Positions 20,901 through 33,600 of a stretch of 64,000 bases of DNA are shown in pieces (positions within the stretch are counted from its first letter, which is position 1; each line of letters opens with the position of its first letter). The notes beneath the pieces are model-generated. The model ran no database searches. It was not told where the DNA came from and saw only the letters and a program-made list of their open reading frames with translations. This DNA comes from Marsupella aquatica (lineage: Eukaryota; Marchantiophyta), in contig OZ316893.1 of NCBI GenBank assembly GCA_973895155.1, positions 12,586,001-12,650,000 of the forward strand, written 5' to 3'. Made by a program: the position numbers and the translations under genes.

Positions 20901-23185
20901 GATTAATTGCAAAAAGGTGTGCTATTCGTCCATTCTGTCCAAAAAATTACTTAAAAAATGCAACCAGAAAAGCTACTTTGGCGAAGTCCGTCCATGATGG
21001 CAGCTTCTTGTGTAAACGGTTCTCTACATAACATTCAATATTAACTGTCAGTACGCTTTTGTTTCGGCCTGCTAGAGTGACAAGCATCTTAGTACGTTTC
21101 ATTGCCCAATTTGAACGTTCGTGTCAACATCATCGGCACTCTCGCGCCCTCAAAGTGACTGATCATCACTGGACTGCAAAACAGCTGCAGTAAGACAGAT
21201 TATCAAAGGACCTCCGAATTGGGACCAGTAAATTGTGGGTACAGCCAAGCCATTAATATCGGTCAGAAACGGTATATTTGAGATTTATGGATAGCTCTCC
21301 ATTGTACTCCCGGTGTGAACTCGGTTTGTTCCAGATTCACTTGTATAAATCCCTTAGACACCTATGGAAAATAGTGTACGTTGTATGAAAATAAGTCAAA
21401 TTCACTTCTCGTTCTCTAAAAGGACATGATTTCTACTGGTACCTAACCTAAGGAGACAACTTTTACTTTTTTACTACTTAGTTCTTTCTAGATATCGATA
21501 TACTGATTTGGATTTACAAATGAAAGTTCGAGGTCGCACTGTCGCTAGGAGTGAATGGATATATTAGTACGAAAAGGAAAGTGCAGTGCCTAGATTATTG
21601 GTGTCAAATGGCCAGAAGCTTGCCTAGCAATAGGCTCCTTGGGCCGAATTTGGGTGAGTTTGTCATTATGCTATGGAAAGCAATTCGGGAGCAATTCAGA
21701 GATGCCAAGGGCGAATTTCCAGGTCACTGACCTTTAAATTGGCAGACACGGAAAAAGTTCTTTAAATGGTAGTGTCCACTCATTGAAATGGGCATTGAAA
21801 CCAGAATTGACGATCAAACAGACAGCATGGCTTAGAAATTGAGGTGGGAGGTAATGACCGTCTAAATGCTGCGGTTATGTGTCAAGTGAGTGTAAAGTGA
21901 GTGTAAAGTGAGCAGTTGTGCTACACTTTTGTTTCAATTTAGTTTGGTTCAAGGTTTCGCTAGTGGACTTTCTTTTTTGCCTTGAAAGTTCTCTAGTGGA
22001 TTTTTTCGAGTGCGCTTATTGAGTGGAGTTGGTTAGGTTCTGGACAGGGCTTCGGCCTTCCAGCGTTTAGAGTATGGATCGTCCGACTTTAATTAAGCTT
22101 CAGGGCCTTCACATTTTTTTATACTGGAGTTTGGTTGCTATCTTCTACGCAGGAATTTGTCTTGCAATCTTTGAAAGTACTGCTTGGTCCTAAGCTTCTT
22201 GAGTGCAGCTAGACCTTCAGCTAATGCGGTGAGGTCGAGGTTCTGGACATGAGTTCAAGTTGCTTTCTAGAGTAGCTCAGATGTAACATTAGTTGCGTGG
22301 AATTGGGCTCCAAGATTCTTGAGTGGATAATTGGCGTTGGGCCTCTAAACCGAGTTCGGTTCTCCAATTTCGTCAGTGGGTGTCCTGCTTGGTCTGGACA
22401 TTCGAACATTAGATTTAGAGTACTTAGGCGCGCAACCTTGTTTGGTCATGAGAAACGAATAATCCTGCACTTAGTGTTTCCTATGAACAAGTGGCCACAG
22501 CGCCGATTCTAACTAGTGTCCACGGAGGCAAGCCCAAGAAGTCTCAGAGATCAAGGGTGGCTCTCAACACTAACATCGTTTTTCGCTGGGCGATAGGCTC
22601 GTCAACGTTGAGGTCACATTGCATGAAATGGCGCCTGTCGGACCCTTTGGAAGCTATAGTTCCAAAGAAGTAGATCGAGTAGCAGTACAGATTTGTGTGA
22701 ATAGTAGTTGCTTGACGACAAATCACTATTCACACAAAGCCATGAACTCATTTCAATTAGCCTCGCAAATTTAATTTTCAATCGTCAATTTCTTATTCAC
22801 ATGGCTCCTCTCGTCGGCCGTGTGAGTAGCTCCACATATGTTCTACATATTTTAAGTATCGGTTCCCGAGCCCGACCAGCGAGTGATCATCGGCGCCATA
22901 GAAAAATTTGCAGATACTGCATGTATGAGTGGAGGCTTGGCAGATTCGTTAATCAGTCATCGGAAATCATAGGTGCAGGTTCATTTTTGCCAATCCACTG
23001 CCCGCCAGAATGTACCAACCAGAATGCAATTCACGAATGAAGGAAGATTGCGAAGCATCGAGTACAGCTCCACCAGCAAACGCAGACTAGAAAAGTACTC
23101 CGGATATTTCTCACGACCTTCTTCAGTTTTTCCCTTTTTGCCCGTGCGATCGGCCAGTAATCGCTTTTAGTTGCCACCTCTCCAC

Positions 23186-23395
23186 GTGTAGCATTTCAGA
23201 TGAATCCTATTCGCTCGACCCGTTGGAAAAATCTCGACTGTCTGGCAGGCATGCTGAATACGCCACGCTCTCATCTGGTACGGGTTAGTGTAACTTTTCG
23301 GATGAAATCCATTGGTTCGACCCCTAGAAAGTTCTCGATCGCCTGGCAATCTGGCATGTACTGGGTCGATATGCCGCGTTCTCATCGGGTACGGG
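23186..23395. repeat. Imperfect ~102-bp tandem duplication
   Basis: Two diverged units begin GTGTA at 23186 and 23288. They share GCATTTC/CTTTTCGGATGAA-like sequence, a TCGACCC block, CTGGCA, and end in CTCATCKGGTACGGG. It lies about 1.2 kb upstream of the DPP3-B start codon, so it could be in its promoter. Confidence 0.7.
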
Positions 23396-24637
23396 CAGGG
23401 TTGGGACCGTGTGGTAGGTTCGTGACATTGCGGTAGGTTTGGGAAGTCCGAACGTATCTATGTTGGAATGTGCATCAAAGAGATGGAATGAATCTATGGA
23501 GCGCCTTTCGTTTTCGGGCGGTGTGATTGTGAGTGCGAGTGTGATACAATACATTCGCGTCTTCGTTCACGCTCATCCATCATCAATCCAGGCACACCAA
23601 ACTTGAGACGCGATGCGCCCACCAATGTGAGCTTGCAACAAGCGAAGCTGCGGCGATTTGGAGACAATCATCATAGGTGACAGTCTGCTTTGCAATGCGG
23701 GTGCTGTAGTACGTTGCGGGGGTGCTTCATTGGCCAGCGACGACGGCTTGGATTGCTGTAAACTTCTCTCGAGCTTCGTTTAGATTGATTGATACTCCTG
23801 GCCTGCAGTATTTGAACCGACTTTGGGATCGCTTTGCTTTGAAATTGTGTGGTTACTGGCATTGGACGATCGAGCGGTCTTGACTCGATACGCTCAATAG
23901 GAAAACTTTGCGCGTTGTAGATCATATTTTTCGACTCTTTATCACCTGGCCGGCTGAGGATTGCTGATACTGTGGCAAGGATATTGAAAACGTGCAAGGT
24001 CAGAAAAACCGTTCTACCTGAGGGTCTCCCGGGCCCCGATCTTAAGCGATCGACTGGATGCGACTAGATTTTTTTTGAACCAGGTTACAGTCCTGTTGGG
24101 TACATCCCGCTTTTGTTAGAAATCACGATGGGCTGAATTCGATCAGATATTGGATGTGTGCGCGTGCGCCGAAACAGAAGCAGGGCAACGTACTTGTTTG
24201 AGGTGTTTGTGAGAACATCCCTTCTGCTCCTCATATGAAATATATCATTGTAAAACGCAAACTTGACAAGAACAATATCGACTTACGCCAATGCCTATTT
24301 TCGTCTAAAGTTGCTTGAGGAACTCCTCGACACCTATCACAGATAAGGAACATCGCACAGCGATCTGTTAACATGCCGGCCTTGCCAAAGGCATGAAAAG
24401 GACGTGAGGCCGTGTGCCTCGCGGACTCGTGAAGTATTGTACAGACGTTGCACTGTTTTGTATCAAACTCGCTGCCTCCAGCACATCTGTGTCGTTATCG
24501 ACACCTCCACAGGTCTACCACGTCTGGCAGTCGATCAAGCAATCGTTTACTACCAATTTCTGCTCTGCAGGACACCTCTTAACCCCCTGTTTTTTGGTCT
24601 CGTTAATTAGTGCAGATTGGTAGCTCTGGCAGGAAAC

Positions 24638-27600
24638 ATGCGGCATTTGAAGACTACAAACGTTGGAGACGACGCTGATACGCAGGAAGTCTGTAATAGG
24701 TCACGGATAGAAGCTATTGGCCCTGTTGGACGACGGGCGCAACCAGAAGTTGGAGTTTCGGCTTCAGATTGGGACATAAGAAGACTGCATGTGGTTCCCA
24801 AGGACTTGCCTGTCAGTAGATTGCTGTGCGAGAATGCCTGGAACTCACTCACAGATTCTCAAAAGCATTTCGTGCATCATTTTGGGCGAGCTTCGTGGGC
24901 GGGAGCTCGAATATGTGCTCATCAGGTATCTCAGGTAATGCCTTCGATCAACAGCTCTCTTGCTTTTTCTATATTGCTGGCATGCCCCTAGAAACTGTTT
25001 TTTGGGTTATTACTACTACGGATGTCTTTAAGCCCAGAGAACCGGGGAGCTGGTTTCCTGATTTCATCTTGCTTATGATCACAACTTATGAACTTAGGTC
25101 CTCGACGCACAAATACGAACTGCTTTAGACTTCATACGTTTAGAAAACTCCCAGATCAAAGTCAAACGCAAAAGCAATGTTGTCAATAATTGAGGAGATA
25201 AACCGGCTCTAAGACCAGAAACATTAATGACGACCTTGGACTATTCCTTTACTGGTCATCACTCTCGTTGACCGAGTAGAGAACTTTGCCCTAACATGTA
25301 CCTCCTACTGTGTATTTAACTGTGGAAACCTTCGCCTTTTGTACGCGGTGTGACTATCTCTTGGTCCGACATCAACGGCGAGTACCATCGTGTAATTTTG
25401 TTTGCCGATGTATGCCAAGTGTACGAGTAAGTTGATAGCCTCTTGTTGGCACCAGCCACGCATGAGAACTGGATCATGTGATAAAATTAAATAGAAAATA
25501 GAAATAAAGCATATCCTTACGTCTAGGATAATGACGGTCTGGTCGACCGTTACTAGGTTGTAATGGGACGACCAGGTTCTGACATAGTTGTGACCGGCGG
25601 TAGCCGGGAGCGACTGTGGAGGAACCGGGGAGGGCCAGTACAACGTAGTAACGGACGACCGAGATCGTTATTAACGTACGTAATCATGGTTTTTAGTCCA
25701 TATTACCGGCTGTGACCAGTTCAATCAATCGGGAACGTCGATGCAGTGCGAGCCGTGGCAGCGGGGTAAAGAAGGAAAGGGGCGCCTAGCTCCTCATTCA
25801 ACATTTCGAATTGTGTTTGAGCTTTGGGCGGAGGCGACAAGCAGTAGCACCCGATTTGAGTTTGAGCTTCGTGCAGACGAGCAGCAGTAGCTGCCAACGA
25901 TGAAACGATCAATAGCGCCAATGGAGAGCTTGAATGCAATGGAGATCAATGGAGCGATGGAGATCAATTGAGTACAGTGGCAATGAGCGGGGAATGGCAG
26001 CATCGGGTTCAAATTTCTTTCAGCCAAGAATTGCTAGTTTCTTGGAGCGGTGACTGGCAGATGACAATCTTGTTTCCATGCAAGTTGATGAAGGAATGGC
26101 GAGTTGCATGGAGCGGGGAGTGACCGATATCCTTTTTGAATTTGTGTTTGTCTATGCGAGTTGCAACAGCGCCTTGAAGACAGTTGAGTTGCATACAGTC
26201 GAGTTGATAGAAGACTCTCATTCGCTGTGTACCTACAATCTTTTTAGTAACTATGTTAGCCCAGGTCGAGAGTTTGGTCTCATTCTCTGAAATACTAATG
26301 TCGATAGCACCCATGTTTGCTGGATGTGAAGTCTTGGACGAAGAGATGGCGGACGTGAGTGGGGGAATGCAAGTGAGTGAGAGCATTGTTAAGGACGTGA
26401 GTGACAATTCAGGGACAATCGACAGAGCAATAACCGATGTTGAAGAGCACTGGAGCTCTGAAGACTCTGATTTCCTATTAGTCGATGAGTTGATCGCTGG
26501 TGAGGAGATGGATGTAGATAGTCCTGATTTATCAAATGTTTTTGATGAGTTATCCAGAGAGAGTGCAACAGTCAATATCGTCACTGTTCTTGCTGAGAAT
26601 TGTGTAAACATTCCTAACGACGGACAGATCGAGGCTACAGAGGCAACAAAGGTAAGCATGCCAGGGCTGCGGGCGCTCCCCGACCCTGGTTTAGCAGATG
26701 CAGGGAAAGGAAAGGAGAGACTTCCTTCAGAGAACAATGACAAGTGGGCCTCGAAGCGAGCTAACGACCTGAGGAAAGGGTTAGGTTGGGACATGTCTAT
26801 AGGTTTAGGAGACTTGCCATTGAGGCAACTCGATGAGTTATTGAGTAACCTATTTTCCAGAGTTGTTAAGGTCGATGGGACACCTTATCCCTCATCCACG
26901 CTTATGAACATGTGTAATGGATTCAATCGGATCATCAGAAGAGCGAGTGACATCAGGTCCTTGACAGAACAGACAAATCTAGTTGAGAGAGACTTCAACA
27001 TAAACTCTCATCCAGCATTTGCAAAAACGCGGATGGTTGTCGTTGCTGCAATAAAAAAAAGCGCGAAGGAAGGACTAAACAAGAAGAGGCTGAAAGTGAG
27101 TATTACTTGATTCATAAGCCTTTCGCACTTACTGTATTGTTTAGTCCTTCCGCATACTGTTCTTTTAATTGAAGCAAAATCATCTGGCACCGATGGTAGT
27201 GCAATAGGTGCATTCTATGTAAAATCTTGTTGAATTCCTACCTCCAGCCGCAAATGCTTTGTGCTCACTCTAGGCGACCGATAATCTTTGAGCTCCTTCG
27301 CATAGGCACGTCACTCAAGGTTGGTTTCCTGATGCACTGGAGGGGAGTTCATTGACACGAGGTTTAACTCCCGACAGAGAGCAGCTATCAGCTATCAAAA
27401 TCGGTCTTGTCTAAGTCAGAAATGTGGAGAGCTTGTCCGAGACCGAATGGGGTCATCTCAGACAATTAATAGACCTTCTGACTTGGGAGTCATCCGAGAA
27501 CAACGTTCAGGGCTTAAGCTACGATGTTTCTGCCAAAGATGTGGCTCGGTGTCGTACTTAACAGGGACTTGTGAGGACGCAGCTGACTCAGTCTTCCCAG

Positions 27601-30600
27601 GGTCGCTCATCCTTTGATTCCCTGTTCTCAATGTATCGATATACTAGAATTAGCAATGTGCACCACTATTCTCAATTTGCTAAGTCACAGACTTCAATTC
27701 ACTAAAACAAAATAAAATCTAATCGTACGCAATGAGTGCCCGACTGAGTGGAACAACTGGACGTGATGATCGATCCCGACTGAGTGGAACAACTGGACAT
27801 GATGATCGATCGACTCAGCTATTCTGTGACCGCAAAGCTTGTAGGGGGATGGTCCATCGACTATCTGTCCTGGCTTTTGCCTGTGTTCTGGAGTTAGAGA
27901 CTTCAATGCACTGTCTGATTTCTGATAGACTTTTGGTTGTGTTTTGTTGCAGTCGGAAATACTGACGGAAGAACACGAGAAAGCAATTTTGGCAGACATC
28001 GACCATCAAGTGACATCAAGCCATGGATGCCAAAAACGTTTGGCATTTTTTTTCCTTGTCAGGCTCGGTATTCGTGGAGGCATGGAACTGTGGAATTTAC
28101 ACAGAGATGATATTATTGTCTGCATTGATAGGTCTGGGAAGGAGTATGTGAAGTGAGTGCTCGATTGAAACCATGAATGAGTTTAATTGTTTGATGTTAT
28201 ATTTCCTCTTTCTCAAGACCCGCCCTGTGAGACTTCCCTGTAATAGAGCCTATCCACGGGAGAATGGAACCTGCGGCTGACACTCTTTGGTTTGCGCACT
28301 CTTTCTAAGAGTTTTACTGATGTTCGTGTGGCAGATTTGAGGAGCGATTAAGTAAGAACAACAACTATAGCATGGATCGTTACAGTGAAGAGCAATTCAG
28401 AAATGTTTATCATAGTTACGAAGATGATTTTGTCATGACAGTAACACAATATAAGCGTCATCTGCCATGCCCTGAGGAGACAGAGAAGCCTGATTTGTTT
28501 ATGCAGGCTATAACTAACCCTGTTAGCATTGTGTGGTACAATAAGTGTCAAAAAGTTGGGAAGGGGGCTGCAGGAGGTTGGCTGAAGAATATGGCGTTAC
28601 TTGTGGGATTGCCCCCTGAAATTTTTACAAACCGAAGTGGGAGGGCAACATTAGTGACGCGCATGGCTGCCAAAGGAGTGCCTGACGAGGTAGGCATGGC
28701 CATAACTGGTCATCGCAGTACTGGAGGGTACAAGAGATACGATAGAACTCAAAAGTTGAAAATGGAAGCTGCAGCCTTAGTCTCCTCAAGTCCGAATGTG
28801 GATTATGGACAGGCACTAGCTCACGTGTCAAAATCTTTCGTGGAGGAGGAGTTAGTCGGTTCCTCTACAGCTTTGAAACCCTTGATTGACAGGGTGAGTG
28901 AGAAATTCAACATGCAATTGGCGTTGCAAAATGGAGTACAGGTGAGTACGTACTGGATTTTGCAATCTATCACTTCCGAAAAATTACGGACTACCGCCTC
29001 ATTTCGATAAGAATAACCTGTCTACAATTCTTCGTGAAGTTTGAACTACAAGAAAGAATTGTCGATCTTCCATGAATGCATCGATCTCTCAGCGGTCCAA
29101 GAAGTGAAATCGGCACGTCGCGAGGCGACAGAAGGATCTGTCTCTATCTCTGTCTCCGACCTTGTTTTTGACTCGCATAGTTTTTCAACTTGTACATTTT
29201 GTGTCTTGTTCGTCCTTAGGGGTTTTAGTGGAGAGGGGAAGAGCATCGCAGCTCTGTTTTCGGAAAGGTGTCTTTATGTATTATTGTCTGATTGTAAATT
29301 TGTGTTCAGCCGGAAAACAATGTCTAACCGACTATACCAGAATTGTTGACCAGAATAATTATCTGTTTTTCTTCTTGGATTATAGGGATCGAACACACCA
29401 CAGAAGCAAGAGTTGGCAATAACACAGAACAACCAGGTGAGTTGTTGGTGAGGTGTTAGTAGTGAGGCTCTGTGTGGTTGGCATTTCAGACAAACGCCTG
29501 TCTTGAGGCATCGCCGTCAAGACACCTTCGCTCTTCAAAAGATTTACGTCAAAAGAGCTCTTCAAAAGTGTGTATCTATGGCTTCGGTCAATCTGCTCTG
29601 TGGTTTTTTTCTTGTGTGTGTCCACTTTACCTAGTCTCGGGAAGAGTTGGCGGTCGAAGAGAGTAGGAGAGGGGAGAGAGCTCAAGGTCATGTCCATGCA
29701 AACAGCGCTATGGGAGGTCGGTGGCTGGTGTGACCTAAATCAAGACTCGGACTGGCTCTAGTGTCTGTCACATGTCAAAATAGGGCTCGTTAGGTTTCTG
29801 GTGTGTTTCTCTCCGCTTCGTTTTCATCTGGAAAGGATAGGAGGAGATGGTGTTCTTCCTCGGGGCAGGGGCTGTAGGGTGGCTGTGATGGAGCCTCGCT
29901 TTTGAGCTTATTCCGTGTTAGTGGGGCGAGTTTGATACCTGGGACTTCACAGCTAACTTTTGTCGGCAGTAGTACCGTGTTCCCTGATGTTTCCATGAGG
30001 GAAAGGCTATTCAAAGTTTTCATGTCTGCTGACAGTGTAGTATTGCGCTTTTAAGCGCAGGATTCCTTGTACGTTCGGTTTTAGGCACGGGTCTATTTGG
30101 TTCCTTTAATTGGAAGGATTTGGTGGTGTGGATTGGAGCTCGGTAGTCCGGGTCCTTCCGTTCTTCCTTTCATATTACCTTTCAGGAGTCTGCCTTGCAG
30201 TAGTCTGGTGATTTTGATTAGCTTGGTTCCCAGTGCATCGCGTCGAGCGGAGATTTTTTTTGTTGTCTCAATAATCATACATGTCTCAGCTATAATATCT
30301 GCCGTAATCATCTAGTGATTTCAAGTAGATTTTGTTTTCGGATTGACCTACTTGTAATTGACTTCCATGTTTCTTCTTTTTTGTGTCTTTCTTTCCTCAG
30401 CTCTTCAAAAGATCGTGTGTGCTATTACGTCCTTATTCTGAACCAAGCCCCTAAATTGTGATCGACTTGGCTGGGATTGTGCAATCGAAGTCATAGTGAC
30501 AGTTGTGTGAAAATTATAAAATTAGGGTAAGATTTTGCCTTGCTCGCCCCGGGTAGCCTCGTAAAACTACGACAACCATTTTTGAAGTCCAAAGAATAAA

Positions 30601-33600
30601 GTAAGGCAGGTGCAGAGGGAGAGTATGTGACCCGAATGAAATTGCCCCGTAGAGCTTATTAATTAATTTTGTACTTTTGGCTATTCTCAACAGTCAAACT
30701 CAAATGCTGTGAAGGTGTTGCAGGCAAAGAGGGACGAGTCAGAAATTCCTTACTATGATGATGGTTTTGACTACGAGAGTGAATTTGCCAAGGATCCGAT
30801 CCTTTACAAACGAATGTGCGGGAGGGCGTTTAAAAGGCCTAACGTGTCTGTGAAGAACAGCTTGACAGGGAACCAATTTCACAATTGTTCCGTCACAATC
30901 AAGATTGTGCAGCCTACTAAGGAGGAGGAGGAGAAGGAGAATATGACATTATGAATTTAGACTTTGGCAGTGAAGAAGTCAGATATGATAGTTTTGACAA
31001 TAAAACTTTAGGATTAGCTCAATAGACAGATCATGAATCTGCGTAGGTTTGATAGATTTGGCAATAAAACTTTAGGATTAGCTCAGTAGACAGATCATGA
31101 ATCTGCGTACGTTTTCAGTTCCTATCTACTATAATAGGCCAGACAGATGAGTCATGTATGACATGTCACTACAATTTAAAGTGTAGCAATGAGGCCTACA
31201 AATAAAGTGAAAATTTCTTCAAAAAATGTTACTTTCATTGGGCATGAGTCTCACAAAATCTGTCGTACTTGTTGTCCACTATTCATTGACTGATGCCACC
31301 TACTTCCATGCGCTGGCTGCACCTTTCAAAATTGAAAGATATTGTGTCAGGATGTAAATTTACACAAAGACATTTTGTCAGGACTCAAAATTACGCTGTC
31401 AGGAAGCAAACTTATAGTGTCAGAAAGCAAACTTACGGTGTCAGGCAGTAAACTCACAAGAAAGTGGTTGTGTCAGCCACCAACATTATGCAAATGGTGA
31501 GGTCCGCCAGATCCTTTCACCAGACGGTAACATGGACTATAGACCAAGATTACGGACAGTGTGACAGATGATCCTCGAGGCTACCAGCCAACAGCTAATA
31601 CTTTTCCTATTATGGAATGTTCATTTTGTTAGCACCAAATGAACACTGAGCTTTTACTCTGACACCTCAGCGTTCTACATGAATCAAGATTACTGTAAAT
31701 CGGTCACTGCCTCACCTGCTATTTGAGCTATAATAATTATGCGAGATTATGTGGACGTAGACCCCGAAAAGGAATGAGTGCTCGCAGGTAGTTATGCCAG
31801 AATTAGTATCGAAAATACTCACGGAGAATTGACTGGTTACAGGAAGGTCCAGATATTTTGCGGATCCTCCTCCTTCTCTTATCATCAACCGACCTCGAGG
31901 ACTTGAAGAGGAGGAGCGAGTACGTAGGAGTGTCGCAGAATGAGTGGAAATACTTTGTTGCTTATGCAACCTGCTTTCTGACAAATTTAGGTAGAAATCT
32001 GCAGTTGAGATATTTGATTATATTCCTCCCACTTCCAGATCTAGATTTGTGAAATGTGAGTAGTCTTGTTCTAGCTTCTTGTCTCAATGATTTCTGCTGT
32101 AAGCAATCTGAGCCTACTTTTCAAATTTTAATCGTCAATGTTTCTTGATCGATTTTTCTACTATCATTCTGAGAATGCGTTCTGCATTATGTGGTCGCAG
32201 AAGTACCATCGTCAATTCTTCAATCAAAGACCATTGCCGAGCTGCTGGTACCGGATTCATGCAGCTGTGGAATTTTAGTTAGGACTTAGCTTTATTTTTG
32301 GCTGTGCTGATTGCAGGCAACTATATTGCTTTTGGTGATCTAAAGATCGTTCCCGGTATAAGGGAGGAGAAGTTTGACGCGATAGTAAGATCATGTCCAT
32401 TACAGGTACAATTCGTCTGCAAATAGAGTCATTCTGCGTTTTCTCAGTTGCGGGATGAAATGGACCGTAGAAAGTTGTTATTATACATACGTGGACAGGA
32501 TTGGTATTCATACACCGACGGGCAAATTGTATTTGTCGATTCGAGTACCATTCAAGATAGACGTCAAAAAAGGTACTTGGATTTGAGGGCCTAAATTCTG
32601 TATGTAACAGGAGCAAAAGAAGCGAACACTGGTTTCTCTTTGGGAGAAGACACGTCAAAGAATCTACTCGCTACTGCCTGGTAAACTATCAGTTTCACGT
32701 TAGAGGCAAGACTCGTTTGCAAGTTTTGCAAGGTACCTTAAAATTCATGATATATATATTATGCATTTGATTGTGAATGTGTGCGATGGTGCTAGGCATT
32801 TCTAGTTTGACCAATTAATTTACAGCTATATAACGGGACCCTAAAGTTCTTGTTCGACTAAACTTGCTAGACTCAATTGTGAGCGAGCTTGTGCATTGAG
32901 GTCATTTTATCACGCGTTGATACAAAACCGCTAAAAATATTTTGGTATCGATCAGGGGAAAGAGTTCTCGGGTTTCCACCAGGTGGCCGTACGGCATACT
33001 ACTCCGAAGGCATCACAGCGGAGGAGGTCAAACTTGTATCGGTATGCACTTCTTTAATTTTGCCTCGGCAATTATCGTCTTAGCTATCTGTTTAAGAGGT
33101 TCATTTCATTCGACAAATACAACTCAGTTCATAAGTTCTCTCATCGAATTTGAAATTTCGGCTAGCGGGTCCTTCATTAATTTCAGAACATGTTTCTGTC
33201 ATTAACGTTTCGTTCATCGTTTCAGGAGTGGATGAAGCAGGAGGGGATGGAACCTTGGAATACAAGGATCTGGCAGAGAGAAAGCTCTGGCAACTATGGT
33301 TCGCTCCCCGAATATGATCTTCGGATTGCATCTGCATTACAATTTCCAACTAAGACATCTGTATATCAGGTCTGTGCCTGACCACACAGCTTTTTCTAAC
33401 CGACGAATAGAAACTTCAAGCCCTCGCATGCCTAGACGAGTAACTTATTTCAAAATTGCATTTAGTTGTTCGAGAATCTCATCATGCATGCATCGACAAT
33501 GTATCTGTAACGGTTAGCTTTCATGTACAGAACAAATGCGTTATACACGTCGTTTACGGAGATTTCGAAGAAGACCTGAAAGAGGTGGTCACACATTTGA

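Larger units (their letters stand above)
16075..24637. other. Spacer upstream of DPP3-B, between the inverted elements
   Basis: No confident gene. The stretch should contain the promoter and 5' leader of DPP3-B. A plausible leader exon ends with GTGCAAG|GTCAG near 24000, and an acceptor TTAGTGCAG lies at 24615 just before the start codon. A second leader-like segment with donor AAG|GTATGT is near 16340, close to the left element. Minus-strand coding-like fragments at 19221-20900 and a ~102-bp tandem repeat at 23186-23395 are listed separately. The rest shows no long frame or recognised motif. Confidence 0.5.
25517..31554 (+). mobile_element. Crypton-like tyrosine-recombinase DNA transposon, right copy
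   Basis: Inverted, near-identical partner of 10037-16074. It is flanked by a perfect direct repeat TTACG (25517-25521 and 31550-31554). The 5' end reads TTACG|TCTAGG and the 3' end CCAAGA|TTACG. Both ends are fixed because the sequence outside them differs completely between the copies. It lies in intron 1 of DPP3-B, between the donor at 24935 and the acceptor ending at 31842, in the same direction as the gene. Differences from the left copy that I found are transitions at 28125 (pairs with 13466), 29724 (11867) and 31394 (10197), so the copies are very young or recently gene-converted. Confidence 0.87.

Noticed and set aside
23600-24637. Nudix domain upstream of DPP3-B as in the Arabidopsis fusion
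   Set aside because: No GX5EX7REUXEEXGU-type motif found; the region looks like untranslated leader and promoter.
26009-26794. 261-codon open frame antisense to recombinase exon 1 (and its mirror at 14797-15582)
   Set aside because: Shadow frame of a real exon, rich in serine with no domain.
10037-31554. One 21.5-kb composite element with 6-kb terminal inverted repeats
   Set aside because: The middle contains exon 1 of the host gene DPP3-B, and each arm alone has its own core repeats and complete gene, so two separate insertions are simpler.
25521-31554. Inverted duplication as an assembly error
   Set aside because: Both copies have distinct flanks, a core mismatch and a few internal differences, and one fits exactly inside a host intron. 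It cannot be fully excluded without reads.
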